Below are positions 1-13,095 of a DNA stretch of 64,000 bases, piece after piece. Position 1 is the stretch's first letter. Every line of letters begins with the position of its first letter. Location of the stretch: assembly GCA_014904845.1 (NCBI GenBank), contig MU119275.1, forward strand, positions 163,200 to 227,199, read 5' to 3'. This DNA comes from Acephala macrosclerotiorum. Taxonomy: Eukaryota > Ascomycota > Leotiomycetes > Helotiales > Mollisiaceae. The translations under genes and the position numbers were made by a program. Under the pieces are notes generated by a model. The model worked only from the letters and a program-made list of their open reading frames with translations, did no database searches and had not been told where the DNA came from.

Positions 1-1393
1 GCAAACTATGCAAAAGAAGAAAGCTACAATTACTAGAGAAGTCTTGAAAGCAAAGGCACACGATATTTGGCTTCTTTTTTTTCAATATCGCGATCTTTCA
101 GAGCCAAAATAGTCCAATAAATGGCTCAATGGATTCAACAACAGGCACAATATCAGAGAGTTTGTTATTTATAGCGAGACTGCTTCTGCAGAAGTCAATA
201 CCTCTGAAAACATTCAGCTTATAGTAGAATGTACAATTGCCTACAAAGATTATTTACCTCGAGACGTTTTGAATATAAATAAAACGATATTCTTTTGAAA
301 GCTCTCTCTAGATAAGACTCTTACTACAGAGAGTAGAAGTAGTTTTAAGCAAAAGAAGAACAGAACCACTCTCGCGCTTACTGTCAACGCCAACGGCTCA
401 GAGAAATTCGATCCTTGGATTATTGGCAAAGCAAAGAACTCTCGTTACTTCAAGAAGATCAATCGACATCTTTTAGAAGTCTATTATCGATACAACAAGA
501 CGAAATAGATAATTAATCTTGTGTGCAAAGACTACTTTGAGTGGCTCAATAATAAGATGAAAACCGAAAACAGAAAAATCTTTTTGTTTATAGATAATTT
601 CTCTAGACATAAGCTAATAATCAAGCTTTGCAGTGGATTTAATGCATTGAGTAATATCAAAGTATTATTTTTGTCTAAGAACACTATTTCTTACTAGTAA
701 TTTTGCGATCAAAAGATTATTAACAGCTTCAAACTATATTATCGCAGATAGTAAATAGTTTTTATAATCAAGTACTATAAAGAAAACAAAGATTTTTTTA
801 AGCTAGTAATATTATTTCATATTATTAATTGGACAATTTACACTTAGAACAATCATATTAAACAGCAAACTATTCTCAATTGCTGACGAAAGTCTACTCT
901 TATAATTTCAGTAGTTGATGAACTTAATAAATATGTTGATCTAGATAATGTGCTTATTATCATAAAAGAAAACAGAATTATTAGACTTCATTTGATACAA
1001 AATATTCAATTTACTCTACAGATTACTGATCTTCTTTTTATCTCTCAATTTTTAACTCTAGAAAATGAGATTATTGCAGAGGATCCAAAGATTATTCTTA
1101 CTAATATTGTGACTAGACATAAGTCTATTAGTAAAGTGAATAGCTCTAAAAAAGAAAAAAAGAAAAAAGTGTTAATTGTTTCTTATAAAGAGACTTTATT
1201 TGCTCTAGAGCAATTCTCGTTGTATGAAAAGCAGCAAAAGAATAGTCTAATTGAAGTAGTGCGTAAAATTGATAGTATCAAGAGTACTTTATAGTCTCGA
1301 AAGACTCAAATAGCAAAATAGAGACAATTGAATCAAATGGACTTCATTTCTAGGCAAGTAAGCAACTCTAGAACTAGTAGAACAGAGCTTTAA
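1..1393 (+). pseudogene. RIP-decayed pogo/Fot1-like (CENP-B/DDE_1) transposase, 5' end outside window
   Basis: One frame (codons beginning at base 2) can be followed to the stop at 1391-1393 through about ten internal stops and no obvious frameshift. The order fits pogo-type cut-and-paste transposases. First comes an HTH-like part (about 2-250) with phrases such as ITREVLKAKAHDIW and HNIREFV. The catalytic core follows, with LALTVNANGSEKFDPWIIGK near 370-430 and LFIDNFSRHK near 583-612. The tail has ALEQFSLYEKQQ near 1202-1237. The first catalytic motif, normally an Asp-Glu pair, reads NINKT near 275-289, which is Asp to Asn and Glu to Lys, both G-to-A. The second Asp (LFIDN) is still present. 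Internal stops fall where Trp or Gln is usual, as C-to-T or G-to-A change would produce. It is dead. Family assignment is from memory of these transposases; I am sure of the family, not of the subfamily. Confidence 0.88.
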
Positions 1394-1489
1394 AGCAATT
1401 AAAAAAATATATATTTTCATTTATTTCTACGTGATTTTCTTTTATACAACGATCTCTGACTAAATCGTTAATAATTTGATCTTTCGAGC

Positions 1490-1516
1490 ATATCGCTATA
1501 TAGAGATTTGTCGGTA
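1490..1516. repeat. Candidate 3' terminal inverted repeat of the pogo-like element
   Basis: About 100 bases after the transposase stop, a stretch reading ...TCGCTATATAGAGATTTGTC... resembles the inner part of pogo/Tigger-type terminal repeats, which often contain a CTCTATATA-like block. Composition drops to nearly pure AT just afterwards, as expected at an element edge. The matching 5' repeat would lie outside the window, so it cannot be tested here. Confidence 0.25.
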
Positions 1517-1519
1517 TAA

Positions 1520-4500
1520 ATTTTATTATATATTAAAAAAAACGAATACTATATATTATATTGTATATTAATATATATAATTATAATATTTAAATCGAGT
1601 TTTTAAAAAAAAAATTATAGTAATATTTAATATTTAAATAAAAATATTAAAAATTCTTAAAAAATTAAAATAAAACTTTAATTAATTATTATACGAATAA
1701 ATTTTATTTGATTTTATTAATATATATACGTTTTTTTAAAGATTTCAATTTAATTCAAAAGTAAATTATATAATAATTTAAATAATAAAAAAATTCAAAA
1801 TCGATATATATAAAAATAATTAATATTTTAATATTAAATTATTAAAATTGAAATTGTTTTTAAAATTGCAATTATAATTATAATTGAAATTGAAATAATT
1901 AACAATGAAAAAACGATCAATAAAAAAAAAATTATAAAATAAAATTATTAGAAATTAATACGAGTATTGAAATAATAAAAATAAATATATATATTAAAAC
2001 GATATAAATAATCGTTTTAAGCGAATAAATAAATATAATTTCGATTTAAAAATATATAATTGAAATCGAGAAAAATAATAATTTTTCAAAGAATTAAATT
2101 TATATATATAAACTATAAATTGTTTTTAACGTAGAAATGTAAATAATTACTTTAAATATTTTTTTTAAATTTAATATAAAAAAAAATTGAAAATAAATAA
2201 TTTACAAAAATTGTTATTAAATTAAAAATATAATCGTATATAAAATATAATAAAAATTTTTTAAAATAAAAAATAAATTTGTTTTTATATAATTTAAAAT
2301 TTAAAATTTAAATTTAAATTAATATAATTTTGAAATATATTGTATTTTATATGTAATAAAAATAATATAATAAAACAATTAATTATTTAATTGAAAATAT
2401 TTATAATTAAAATAAATTTATTATAAGAAAATTCAAATTAATATCGATTTATTTAAATAGTTTTTTTATTCGATTATAATATATACTTTTTAAAATATTT
2501 AATAAAAAAATAAATACTAGAAATAATAAATTGTATTTTTATAATAATAATTAAATTAAAATCGCAATTTTTATTTTTTTTTATTTGTATAAATATTTCG
2601 TTTTCTATAGAATTTATTTTTTTATAAAGTAAAATATTTAATCGTAAATTACTAATTTTTAATCAATATTTTTTTTTTGATTTTTACGTATTAAATTTCG
2701 AGTCAAATAAAAATTTTTATATTTATTAGTTTTATTTTATAAGTTTTTTAAATTGATAATACAAATTTAATTTATTTAATTATAAAAATAAATTATTTTC
2801 GTTTTAATAATAAAAAACAAATATTTAAATAAATTGATATTTTGTATATAATAATATAATAAACGTTTTTTTTATGTAAAACGATTTATAAATAAATAAA
2901 ATCTAAATAATTATATAAAAATCGAAAAAATGTATATAAAAATAATAATAATATAATTATTAAATTGCGAAATTTTTATTTGCGATTATTATATATTATT
3001 AAAAAAACAATTTTTAATAATTTTTTAATAAATTGAATTGTTTAATTATTAACGATTTATTAATAAAAATTGAAATTTATATAAATGAATATATTTTTAA
3101 TAATAATTAAAATTTTAATTTTATTGATAATAATAATTTTATAACGTAATTTCAATAAATTTAAAATTTTTATTATTGTTTTTTAAAGTTTAATAAATAA
3201 TTTAAACGAAATAAAAAATATAAAATTAAATAAAAAATTTATAAAAATTTTTTAATAATATAATAAATTGTAATAAAATTAAACGTCGTATTATTAAATG
3301 AATTATATATTTGAAACTTTATAATAAAAAATATTATAAATTCGTATTACAATAAATTATATAATAAAACAAAATAAAAATTGTTTAAATTATTAAATAA
3401 AACGACGATAAAAAATTGAAATAAAAAAATACGTTTGAAATCAATTTATTAATTTATTAATATATTTATATTATTATTTTTATTAATTTCGATTTATTTT
3501 TTATTATTATTTTTTATATTATTTTTATTTGTTTTATTTTTATTTTTCGAATTTAAATATAAAAATATAATTAGTTTTTAATTATTATTTTAAAAATAAT
3601 AATTTATTATAAATTTAAAATATTTTATTTTAGTTTTTTTTATTAAAATTTTTTAATCGTTATTTATATATAATTTATTATTATTGAATGTATTGTATTT
3701 GATTATTATAATAATTTTATTGAATTTAAAAAATTTCGCGAATTTAAATAATATAAATTCAATTTATTTATTTAAATATAATAAATTTTAATCGATATAC
3801 AAATAAAGTTTTTTAATTACGAAAATAATTTAATATTATATATAAAATTTTAAAAATTTTAACGATAAAAAAAAATATTAAATCTGAAAATCGTTTTAAT
3901 ATATTTAATATAAAGTTTTATACGATTTGAAAAGTTTAAAAATATAATTACAAATATATTATTTTCAAATATAAAAATATTTTTATTTTAAAATATAAAA
4001 AATGTTTTTTAATTAAATATTTTCGAAACGTATAAAAAAAAAATTTATAAATTTTAATAATAAACTCGTTATTAAATATAGAAAATATTATTATAATAAA
4101 TAAAACGAAAACAAAAATAAAATTTAAATTATTTTTCGAATTTCATAAAAAAAATATTATATTTTAAAAAAGTTTTTTAGATTTTATAATATTTGAATAC
4201 TAAAAAATATTAATTTCATATTTGTTTATTATATAAAATATAATTTTGCAATTTAATAAATTCTTTAAATTATTATAATTTCGAAATTACGTATTATCGT
4301 TTAATTCGTATTTTGTTTAAATATTAATAATTTAAATTTCTAAAAATTTAAATTTTATTACGTATAATATCGACGTTTTTTTATACGTTTTTATTTTTAA
4401 AAGTTCGAATTTTATTGAAAATAATATTTAATTTTTTCAATATAATTTTATAGTAAATAAAAAAGTCTTTATAAATACGCGATATTTCAATATATTAAAT

Positions 4501-5513
4501 TCGAAAATTTGTAAATAATTAATTATATTTAATTATATAATAAAATTTTAATTTATAAATCTTTAAGAATTTATTTATAATTAATATTATATACGAGTTT
4601 AAAAAAAAATATAAACGTGAAAATAAAAAAACTAATTATTTATTAAAAAAAAAATCATTTTATAAAAATAATAAATTAAATTAATTAAATTATTTAATGC
4701 GAGTATTTGATTAATTTTAATTTTTTTTATCGTAATTTTTTAAAATTGATTTTATATTAATTGATTATAAAATTATAATAAATAATTAAACAAATATAAA
4801 ATTTGAAATTTTAATATCGAATTTACATTTTTTTTTAATAATATCGATTTAAAATTTTTATAAATTGATTAATACGAATTATTTTACTTAATAAAATCGT
4901 TTAATTTTATATTAAATAATAAAATAAAAATAAAAATAAAAATATATATTTAATTGATTATATATTTAATTTTATATTCGTTTTATTTAATTTTATATTA
5001 TAGTAATTATTTTAATTTAAATAACGACTTTAAAAAATTATAATATAAAGTTTTATTATAAACGTTTTTATACGTATTTTCTTTTTTTTAATTATTAATT
5101 TCGTTTTCAATAAATATATTTTGATTATTTTGTATATAGTAATAATAATATTATTATTTATTTTTTCGATATCGATTATTATATTGTATTTGAATTTTAA
5201 TATCGTTTTACGTCGTACGATATTAATATTATTTTCAATATATCGAATTATTATAAATTTTAAATAATTAAAACAAATAATATAAAAAGCAATTTTTAAT
5301 TTATTGATAATAGTATTAATACAAAGAAATTATTATATTTCAATAAAATAAATATATATTATATATGATTTCTACGTTGTAAAAATTCGTTAATTATAGA
5401 AAAAATAAAATTTTTTTATATAAATCGATATAAAAATAATTATAAAAACGATTAATAAAAAAACTCGAAAAGTAATTAAAAAAATATAATAAATAATTTA
5501 TTTTAATTTAATA

Positions 5514-5550
<37 letters not shown>

Positions 5551-6784
5551 TTTATTAAAATTGTTATTATATACAATTAATTCGAATTTGAAATATAAAT
5601 TTTAAAAACGAAATAATTTTTATTTTAATCGAAATTTAATATCGATTAATCGTTTTTGTAAATTGTATTTATATTAAAAAGAAAATATATTTCGAGTACT
5701 TATTACGACTTTTTAAAATTTATTTGAATTTTTTTTTAATATTTTTATTTTTAATAATAATAAATTTTTTTTTTTTCGATTTATATTTAATATAATATTT
5801 CGATTTATTTTTATTTTAATAAAACGAAAAATTCGTTTTAAATTACTATTAATAATAAATTGTTTATTATTTTTTTTTTTATAAAATTATTAAAAGTATT
5901 TATATTTTTAAAATTGTAATAATTTCGCGAAATTCGATAATTATTAAATTTATTTATAATATTATTAATTCGATATATAAATATTTACGTTTTTTTTAAA
6001 GTTTTTACAATAAAATATATAAATTTAAATTTTTAAATTTTCGTAAATTTTTGTTTTTATTTTAAATCGTTTTAAAAAAAGATTTACTATTAAATCGTTT
6101 AAATAAATCGTTTTATCGAGTTTAATTTTCAAATTTTTAACGCTATAAAAAAAACAAAAAAACTAAAAAAAAACGAAAATCGAATTTTTACAAATAAAAT
6201 AAAACATATTATTATTAAATACAGTTTTTATTAATATCGTTTTATAGAATAATATATTAAACTCGAATAATTCAACGTTTTTTATAAAAACGTTTTAATC
6301 GATTTCGAGATATTGTTTTGTCGATTAAATTAAAATTTCGATATTTCGTATTAACAATTTGTACAATATTAAATAAAGTTTTTATATTAAATAAAACGTT
6401 AATATTATTTTTAAAGTAATATAAAAACGTTAAATATTATAAAGTTTATAATTAAATTTTTAATACTTTTCAAATAATATTAAATTTAATAATAAATTTA
6501 TTGTATTTAATTAAATATAATTAAAAATTTTAATTAAATTTAATTCGAATTTATATTGAATAATAAGCGATTTAATAAAATTATAATTGTATATTCGTAT
6601 ATTGAAATTATTTAAATGTAATAAATTTATTACGTACATTTTATTAATTAATTTATTAAATTAAAACAAATAATTATTATAAAATCGTTGAAATTAATTT
6701 TTAGTTTTTAATATTATTAAAATATAAATCAATAAATTTTTGTAAATTTTACGAAATCGTTAAATTTTAAATTTTGTAGTATAA
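1520..6784. other. Very AT-rich RIP-type tract without readable genes
   Basis: The sequence is almost entirely A and T. The few remaining C and G occur mainly in CpG, with CpT and CpC nearly absent. All six frames are full of stops and I recognise no protein motif. It is best read as old repetitive DNA saturated with C-to-T and G-to-A changes. The only local structure noted is an (AT)n run at 5521-5545. Confidence 0.7.
5521..5545. repeat. (AT)n microsatellite
   Basis: An uninterrupted alternating AT run of 25 bases inside the AT-rich tract. No associated gene. Confidence 0.9.
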
Positions 6785-6789
6785 ATTTT
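6785..6789. repeat. Left target-site duplication of the Copia element (ATTTT)
   Basis: The five bases before the left LTR read ATTTT and match exactly the five bases after the right LTR (13096-13100). A 5-bp duplication is usual for LTR retrotransposons. In AT-rich DNA the match alone is weak, but it falls exactly at the LTR ends fixed independently by the LTR alignment. Confidence 0.75.
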
Positions 6790-6997
6790 TATAAGTACAA
6801 TATTAGTTTAGTAGTCACGTGCGGTACTAGGCCAGATCGGGACTAGCGCCGCTTGCGCTAGAGTTGAGATTATATTCTTCAATTTTTGTGCGTTTATTAA
6901 ATTAAAAATTTACGATCAATTAACGAATTATTTAATTTATTTGTTTATTTCGTTTTTAATTTATTACTAGTAATAAGTATTTCTAGTAATACTAATA
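6790..6997 (+). repeat. Left LTR of the Copia element
   Basis: It aligns without gaps to 12888-13095 over 208 bases. I count 22 differences, all transitions. Bases 6796-6867 are identical in both copies and unusually GC-rich for the surroundings. The right-hand 130 bases carry 20 of the 22 differences. The terminal TG and CA have become TA and TA here. Confidence 0.93.
6796..6867 (+). promoter_or_regulatory. 72-bp conserved LTR core with CACGTG box and hairpin (left copy)
   Basis: This block is identical to 12894-12965 and is the only GC-rich sequence for kilobases. It contains a CACGTG palindrome (6816-6821), the E-box bound by bHLH factors, and a perfect inverted repeat CTAGCGC-CGCTT-GCGCTAG (6843-6861) able to form a 7-bp stem with a 5-base loop. 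It still holds six CpA/TpG sites that RIP would normally target. A promoter or RNA-structure role is inference from position in the LTR, not demonstrated. Confidence 0.5.
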
Positions 6998-7199
6998 TTA
7001 ATTAGTAGTTGTTTAATCAATTACAAAATAATTAAATTTCTATTTAAAAAAGATTAATTTACAAAAAAAAAAAAATTTTTTAAATAGTTTATTTTTTGTA
7101 AAAAAGTACTTAAAATAATTAATATATTTTCGAAAAAATAAAAATTTACAAAAATTCTTTTATAGAAACGCGTCGAAAATATTGAGATTATTAAGAATT

Positions 7200-10100
7200 T
7201 AAAGAGAATAATACGAAAGCGATTTCAAGTTTGTATTTATTTTTCAAGTTTGTATTTATTACGTAAAACAATAACGTTTACGAAAAACGAATAAAAAACG
7301 CGAAAACGATTTTAAATTTATATTAATTTATTTGAATTTATATTAAAAACGAATTTTTAAAAAAAGTTTTATACTTTTGTTTATTATTTGATCGAAAGTA
7401 TATAAATATTAATAATAATATTTATTCGAATTCGAATTAAAACTTTTAATTTTTTTATTATTTATTATATAATTATTTTTTAAAATAACGAATTTGTTTA
7501 AAATTAAATTTTTTTACAATAAAAATAAATAGAAAAAAAATTTCGATTCTACGAATAATAAAAATTTTAACGAAATAATATTAAATAAATATATTTTTTA
7601 TTACTTTAAAATATATAAAAAAAAAAAAATTTTTGATTACAATTTATAAAAATACTTTTAAAAGAATTTTGAAAATTACTTATAAAAGATTTTACGTTTA
7701 ATATATAAAGATTTTATACGTCGTTTACCAGATTTTTTACGTATTTACGAAATTTAAATATCGAAAAATAAAAAGTTTATTATCGATAATTTAAAAAAAG
7801 TTTTATAAATAGATACAAATAAAAATCGTCGATCAATTAAAAAATAGAAAATTCTTTTCTCGATAAAATCGATTAATTTAATTAATAAATCAAAGTATTT
7901 TAATATTAGTATTCAATAATTAAAATGTAATCACTTTTACGATTTCAATTATTAATACGAATTTTTTTACTACGAATACAATTACTTCTATGAATACTTT
8001 TTATATTTTTTTTATTATAATTTTTTTACAAATACGAATTTATTTAATATAATATAAAATATTCAATTTATTTACTAATAATCTTTTTAACAATAATCGA
8101 ATCAATATAATAATTTATAGAGTATTTTTATTAAATTGTTTACGAATTTAATAAAAATTTATATTAATAATAAAAAGTATAATAAAAAACTATACAATAT
8201 TTTTAATCGTAAATTATCGATTTTTTATAATTATTATAATAAAATCGAATTACTTTAAAATTAATACGATAAAACATTTTTTATTAATTTTATAAAACGT
8301 ATAAACGTATTTTATTTCGATAAATTTCTAAAAAAAAATTTCGATTTTATTATATTAGTAATAATAATAAAAATTTATTTCGAGATTAAAAAAAATTAAT
8401 TAATTATATATGTTTTTATAAAAAGAAACAATTCTAGTAAAAATTATTACAATTAATCTAATAAAAATTAAATTGAAATATTTATAAATATTTTTTAATT
8501 AATTTCAAAAGATTTAATTAAATTTATTATTAGAATATTAAACGAAATATAGTTTACGAGATTAAATTATTAGTATTTATCGAAGTATTAAAAAATACAA
8601 TTTTGTTTTTTATAAGTTTATTAATACTTTTGAAAGCGTTTATATTGAATTGCAATCAATAGTAAATATTGTAACGCGATTATATGAAATACAATAATAT
8701 AGTTTAAATTTTACTTTTTAAAATTAAAAAGAAAACGAGTTCGATTAAAATTAGATCGATTGTATTTATAGAAAACGAGACAAAGAACGTAATCAAATAC
8801 AAAGTCGAAAATATTAAAATTGAAAAATTTTTCAAAGTAAATATCGTAGAAATCATAAATTTTAAAAAGAATTATATTAAAAGAAATATTATATTTGTAG
8901 TAAATCGAGATATTAATTAATAAAATATACAATAAAAAAACGATAATAAATATATATAAAATTTCAATAGTAAGTTTAATATATAATAAATCGAAATATT
9001 ATAACAGTTTATTATTAGAGTTTTTTCACTAAAATCGAGAAAATAAAAAGTTTATTAGAAAATAATCAAATAATAAAAATTGATCAATTATTAATAAATA
9101 TAGAAATAAAAAACAAAAATAAAAATTATTTTATCGAGTTTAAAAAAATCGATAATATACAAATAGTAATTATTTTAAATGATTAATTTATTCGTTATAT
9201 TATTACGAGAGAGAATATATTCAATATTTTATTATTACAATTTGAATTATTTGAATCGAATTAATATTCATTTTTTATTTTCGAAAATCGATATTTTTTA
9301 GAAGTTTTTCAAGAGATTCTATCGAACAATAAAATCGTTGAAATATTAATTGCTGATTAATCGCAATTTATAATACTATAAAAACTTGATATTAACGTTC
9401 AATTAAATATATTTACGATCGAAATTTATAAGATTCGTTTTAATAAAAGTATTATTTTATCGTAAAAAATTATTCGAATTGATATTTTATTAAATATTAT
9501 TATTTTTTACGTTATTTTTATAAATATATTTTTTTTATTTTATATTTAAAATATAAATACTATAGATATAAAATTCGATAATTTAAAAAATATTTTGATT
9601 TAAAGAAATAAAATCGTTTTTATTGTAAAAAAATAGAACTATTTATAAATATTATTATATTAATCAAAGAAAAATTTAATTTGAAATTATTTTATCGATA
9701 TAAAATTATATTAATTATATAAACGTTTTGATTATCTATTGATACGACGTTTTATAAAAGTTTTTTAACGAATTAATTATAATATAAATATCAAATATAT
9801 TTAACATTTTATTAAATATTATTACTATTATCAAATATATAAATAATTACTTAAAAAATTCAAATTTATTCTATAAAATAATTATAAATTCAATTATTCG
9901 ATTATTGTTAACGTTTTATATTTAAATAAGAAATTAATTTTACAAATAATAAATTCGTTTATAGTATTTCAAATTATTAAATTTATAAAAAATATATCTA
10001 TAAAAACAATATAAAATATACTACGTATATATTAGATTAATATATATTAAAAACTATCGAATTATATTGTTTATAATATCGAAAAAAATTTCTCGTTTAT

Positions 10101-12545
10101 AAAATTTCGATAAAACGTTAAAATAATAATAATTAAAATCAAAAAAATACTCATTGAAACTTATAATAATATAAAAAAAATAGAAAAATACTATATTTTA
10201 TTACGTCGAATTTATAAGATTATTTACGACGAATTAATCGAAAAACAAATTAATAAAAATATAATTTTATAAATAATAATCAAAATTATTAACGATTCGA
10301 TAAAATCGAACAATATTATATTTACGTTATTAATCTTTGAAATATATTTTAAAATGATTAATAACGACGCGTTATTATTATTAATTATTAAAAGAATTGA
10401 AATAATTCGAGTAATTACTAAAGAAATACGTCGTTTATATATTCAACATTAAATTAACGATACGTTTTCAATAAAAAACGATTCAAATACGAAGTCTATA
10501 TTAAATTTATCAATTTTATTTAAAGTACGCGTTTAATATAAAAAAAGCGAATAAAAAAAACTATACAAATTATTAGTAATTAATAGAAAAATATATATAA
10601 TCGATATATTTTACAAATTGATTAGTTTTCGTTTAATAATCGTTAAATTTTATTACACGAAAAAAAAAGTATTAAAAGTTTATAATCGAATTAGCGATTA
10701 AAAAAATAATTAAAAAAAAAAAAAAAAAAAATTTGTTTTTTTAATCGAGTAAAATAAACGAAGAATTAATTAAAAAATGTAATTGAAAACGTTTAAAAAA
10801 ATCACGAAATAAAAACGTACACAATAAAAAATCTAAATAAAATAAGCGTTATAATTTTATCAAAAACGACGAAAAAAATTACGAAAATTTCAATGATTAA
10901 TATTTTATTATTATTGTCGAAAAAACTAAAATTTTTATAGTTTTTATAATAAATAAAAAAAAAGCGATATAAAATTATTATTAAAATTACGAAAAGAAAA
11001 TATAATTACAATTTTTAAACAATTATTTAAAACGTTTTAAAAAAAGAAAATCGATAATTTAATTATAAATTTTTTTTTAATTTTATTCAATACAATTCTA
11101 ATAAATATATTAAAATTCGAATTTTCAATTCGAAATTAATCAACGAAATAAAAAATAAAATTATTAATATTTTCTACAAAAAGTCGAAATTAGTAATTTA
11201 AAAATATAATAACGAAAAAAAAAATTGATTTTTATACAATTTTCAATAATATAAAAAATTAATCAACGATTAATTATCGCTTTAATACTTTTTTTAATTC
11301 AATTTCCAAATAAAAAAATTAAAATATAATTTTGTAATATTATTTAAATTTATATTTAATTTACAACAAATTTTTAACGATTTATATTAATACGTTTATC
11401 GAATGAAATTTATTATTTATATTTATTAAATACGATTATAATTATTTTAAAGTTTTTATATGAAATTGCGAAAATAAAAATATATTAATAAACTACGTAT
11501 TACAAATATTATAAAAAAAAACTATTTATAAATATATCGATATACGATTTTTATTTTTTAATTACGATTATTAAAAAACTTTTTAATATTATTAAAATAC
11601 AAATCGATAATACGTTTATATTAATAAAAAAAAAAAATTTTATTTTCGAGAAAAACGAATTCAATAAAATTAAATTTTTAATTAAACTTAAAAAAGTCTT
11701 AGTACTAGAAATATTATTAATTTTCAATAAATGCGTTTTAATTCAATTTGAAAATATAATTCAATTACGATAAAAAGATCAAAGTAAAAAAATTAAATTA
11801 ATAAATATTAAATTAAATATTAAAAATAACGAATTAAAAAAATTTATATTATTATAATTTATTAATTTGAAACAATTTTCAATTTGCTTATTACTATTTA
11901 ATATTAAAATTCAATAGAAAAAAAAATTATTATATTGAATAAAAAATTAAAATAACAAATTAAAAATTTGAATCGAAGATTTAAATATATTGTTTTCGAT
12001 TTGTTTACGATGAAATTTTTTGTTTTTATTAATAATTTATTTACAAATAATAAAGATTTTAATTTTTAAATTAAATATAAAATTATTTTAATAAATGAAT
12101 ATTAATTAAACGATAAAAAGTTCGAGATCAAAAAAAATCTCATTTATTATAGTTTTATTAAAAGTAAACGTATTATTAGAAACGTTTTAGTTTTTGAAAT
12201 ATATAGTATAATAAAAAAAGTCGATATAGTAATTGCAATCGAATTTACTATTAATATAATTACTTAATAATTCGATTTCTTTAAAATTTTAATAATCGTT
12301 TATACAAATTTATATTTATTATACGAGTATTTAATCAAATTGAAAACGATTAAAAAAAAGCGTTTTATAATCGATATTATAACTTTTTACTAATCGTATA
12401 AACGTAAAAAATTGTAAAAAATTCAATAAATTAATAATTAAAATAATTCAATAAATATTATAATAAAATTAATATTTAATAAAATTTTGAAAAAGTTTTT
12501 AAATACGAATTACTTTAAAATTCGAATAAAAAAATAAATTAAAAA
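7200..12545 (+). pseudogene. RIP-destroyed Copia Gag-Pol polyprotein
   Basis: No open frame survives, but stretches can still be matched by eye to fungal Copia polyproteins. Near 9.3-9.45 kb a phrase like VEILIAD..QFI...LDINVQLN resembles the protease-flanking segment. From 10201 the frame reads LLRRIYKIIYDELIEKQ, followed by TLLIFEIYFKM and IEIIRVITKEIRRLY, then ISFRLIIVKFYYT near 10.65 kb. This is the integrase C-terminal region of fungal Copia elements. Near 12.1-12.55 kb, KSKRIIRNVLVFEIYSI, KKRFIIDI and LKKFLNTNYFKIRI match the RNase H end. Most substitutions are those expected from C-to-T or G-to-A, including Gln or Trp codons to stops. The start is unknown; Gag (about 7.2-9.0 kb) is unrecognisable. 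The domain calls rest on remembered family patterns and should be checked by profile search. Confidence 0.75.
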
Positions 12546-12887
12546 AAGAGAAAACGATAAAAACAATATAAAAAATTAAAAAAAATATTTATTGAAAAAA
12601 AAAATAAAAAAAAAATAATTTTTGCGTTATATTTCGAATTTTGTAATTATTTAATTTATAAAATCAAAAAAAAGAAAATTATTCCAATTTCGACGCTTAT
12701 AATTTTTAACGAATTTCGAAAATAACGTTAATTTACTAGCGTTGTTTTCAAAGTTTAATTACATGATTTTTATATTAAAATATTAGCGAGTTTTACGTAT
12801 TAATAAACTATAATAAAAAAAAAAAATAATAACGTTTTTTAAATGATTAAATTGAATCAATTTTTGTTACAAAGAAAGAATTACCAG

Positions 12888-13095
12888 TGTAAATACAATA
12901 TTAGTTTAGTAGTCACGTGCGGTACTAGGCCAGATCGGGACTAGCGCCGCTTGCGCTAGAGTTGAAATTATACTTTTCAACTTTTACGCGTTTACTAGAT
13001 TAAGAACTTACAATCAATCAACGAATTATTCAATCTATTTATTTATTTCGTTTTTAGTTTATTACTAGTAATAAATATCTCTAGTAATATTAACA
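12888..13095 (+). repeat. Right LTR of the Copia element
   Basis: It is 208 bases, begins TGTAAA and ends TTAACA, so both canonical TG and CA ends survive. It is somewhat less decayed than the left LTR: most differing positions keep C or G here and T or A on the left. The conserved core lies at 12894-12965, with the CACGTG box at 12914-12919 and the hairpin at 12941-12959. Confidence 0.93.

Larger units (their letters stand above)
6790..13095 (+). mobile_element. Complete but dead Ty1/Copia LTR retrotransposon (6306 bp)
   Basis: Two 208-bp direct repeats (6790-6997 and 12888-13095) bound an internal region of 5.9 kb, with a matching 5-bp ATTTT duplication outside. The right LTR starts TG and ends CA; the left copy has decayed to TA...TA. 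Purine-rich sequence (AAAGAAAGAA, 12871-12880) lies just upstream of the right LTR where a polypurine tract belongs. Through many stops, the plus strand shows a Copia-type order: protease-like segment (about 9.2-9.5 kb), integrase C-terminal segment (about 10.2-10.66 kb), reverse transcriptase region, and RNase H tail (about 12.1-12.55 kb). This order, with integrase before reverse transcriptase, marks Copia rather than Gypsy. The element is saturated with C-to-T and G-to-A changes and cannot be active. Confidence 0.92.

Noticed and set aside
8711..8932. 73-codon minus-strand open frame
   Set aside because: It lies inside the Copia interior, antisense to its decayed polyprotein, and has only composition-driven residues (Ile, Phe, Tyr, Asn).
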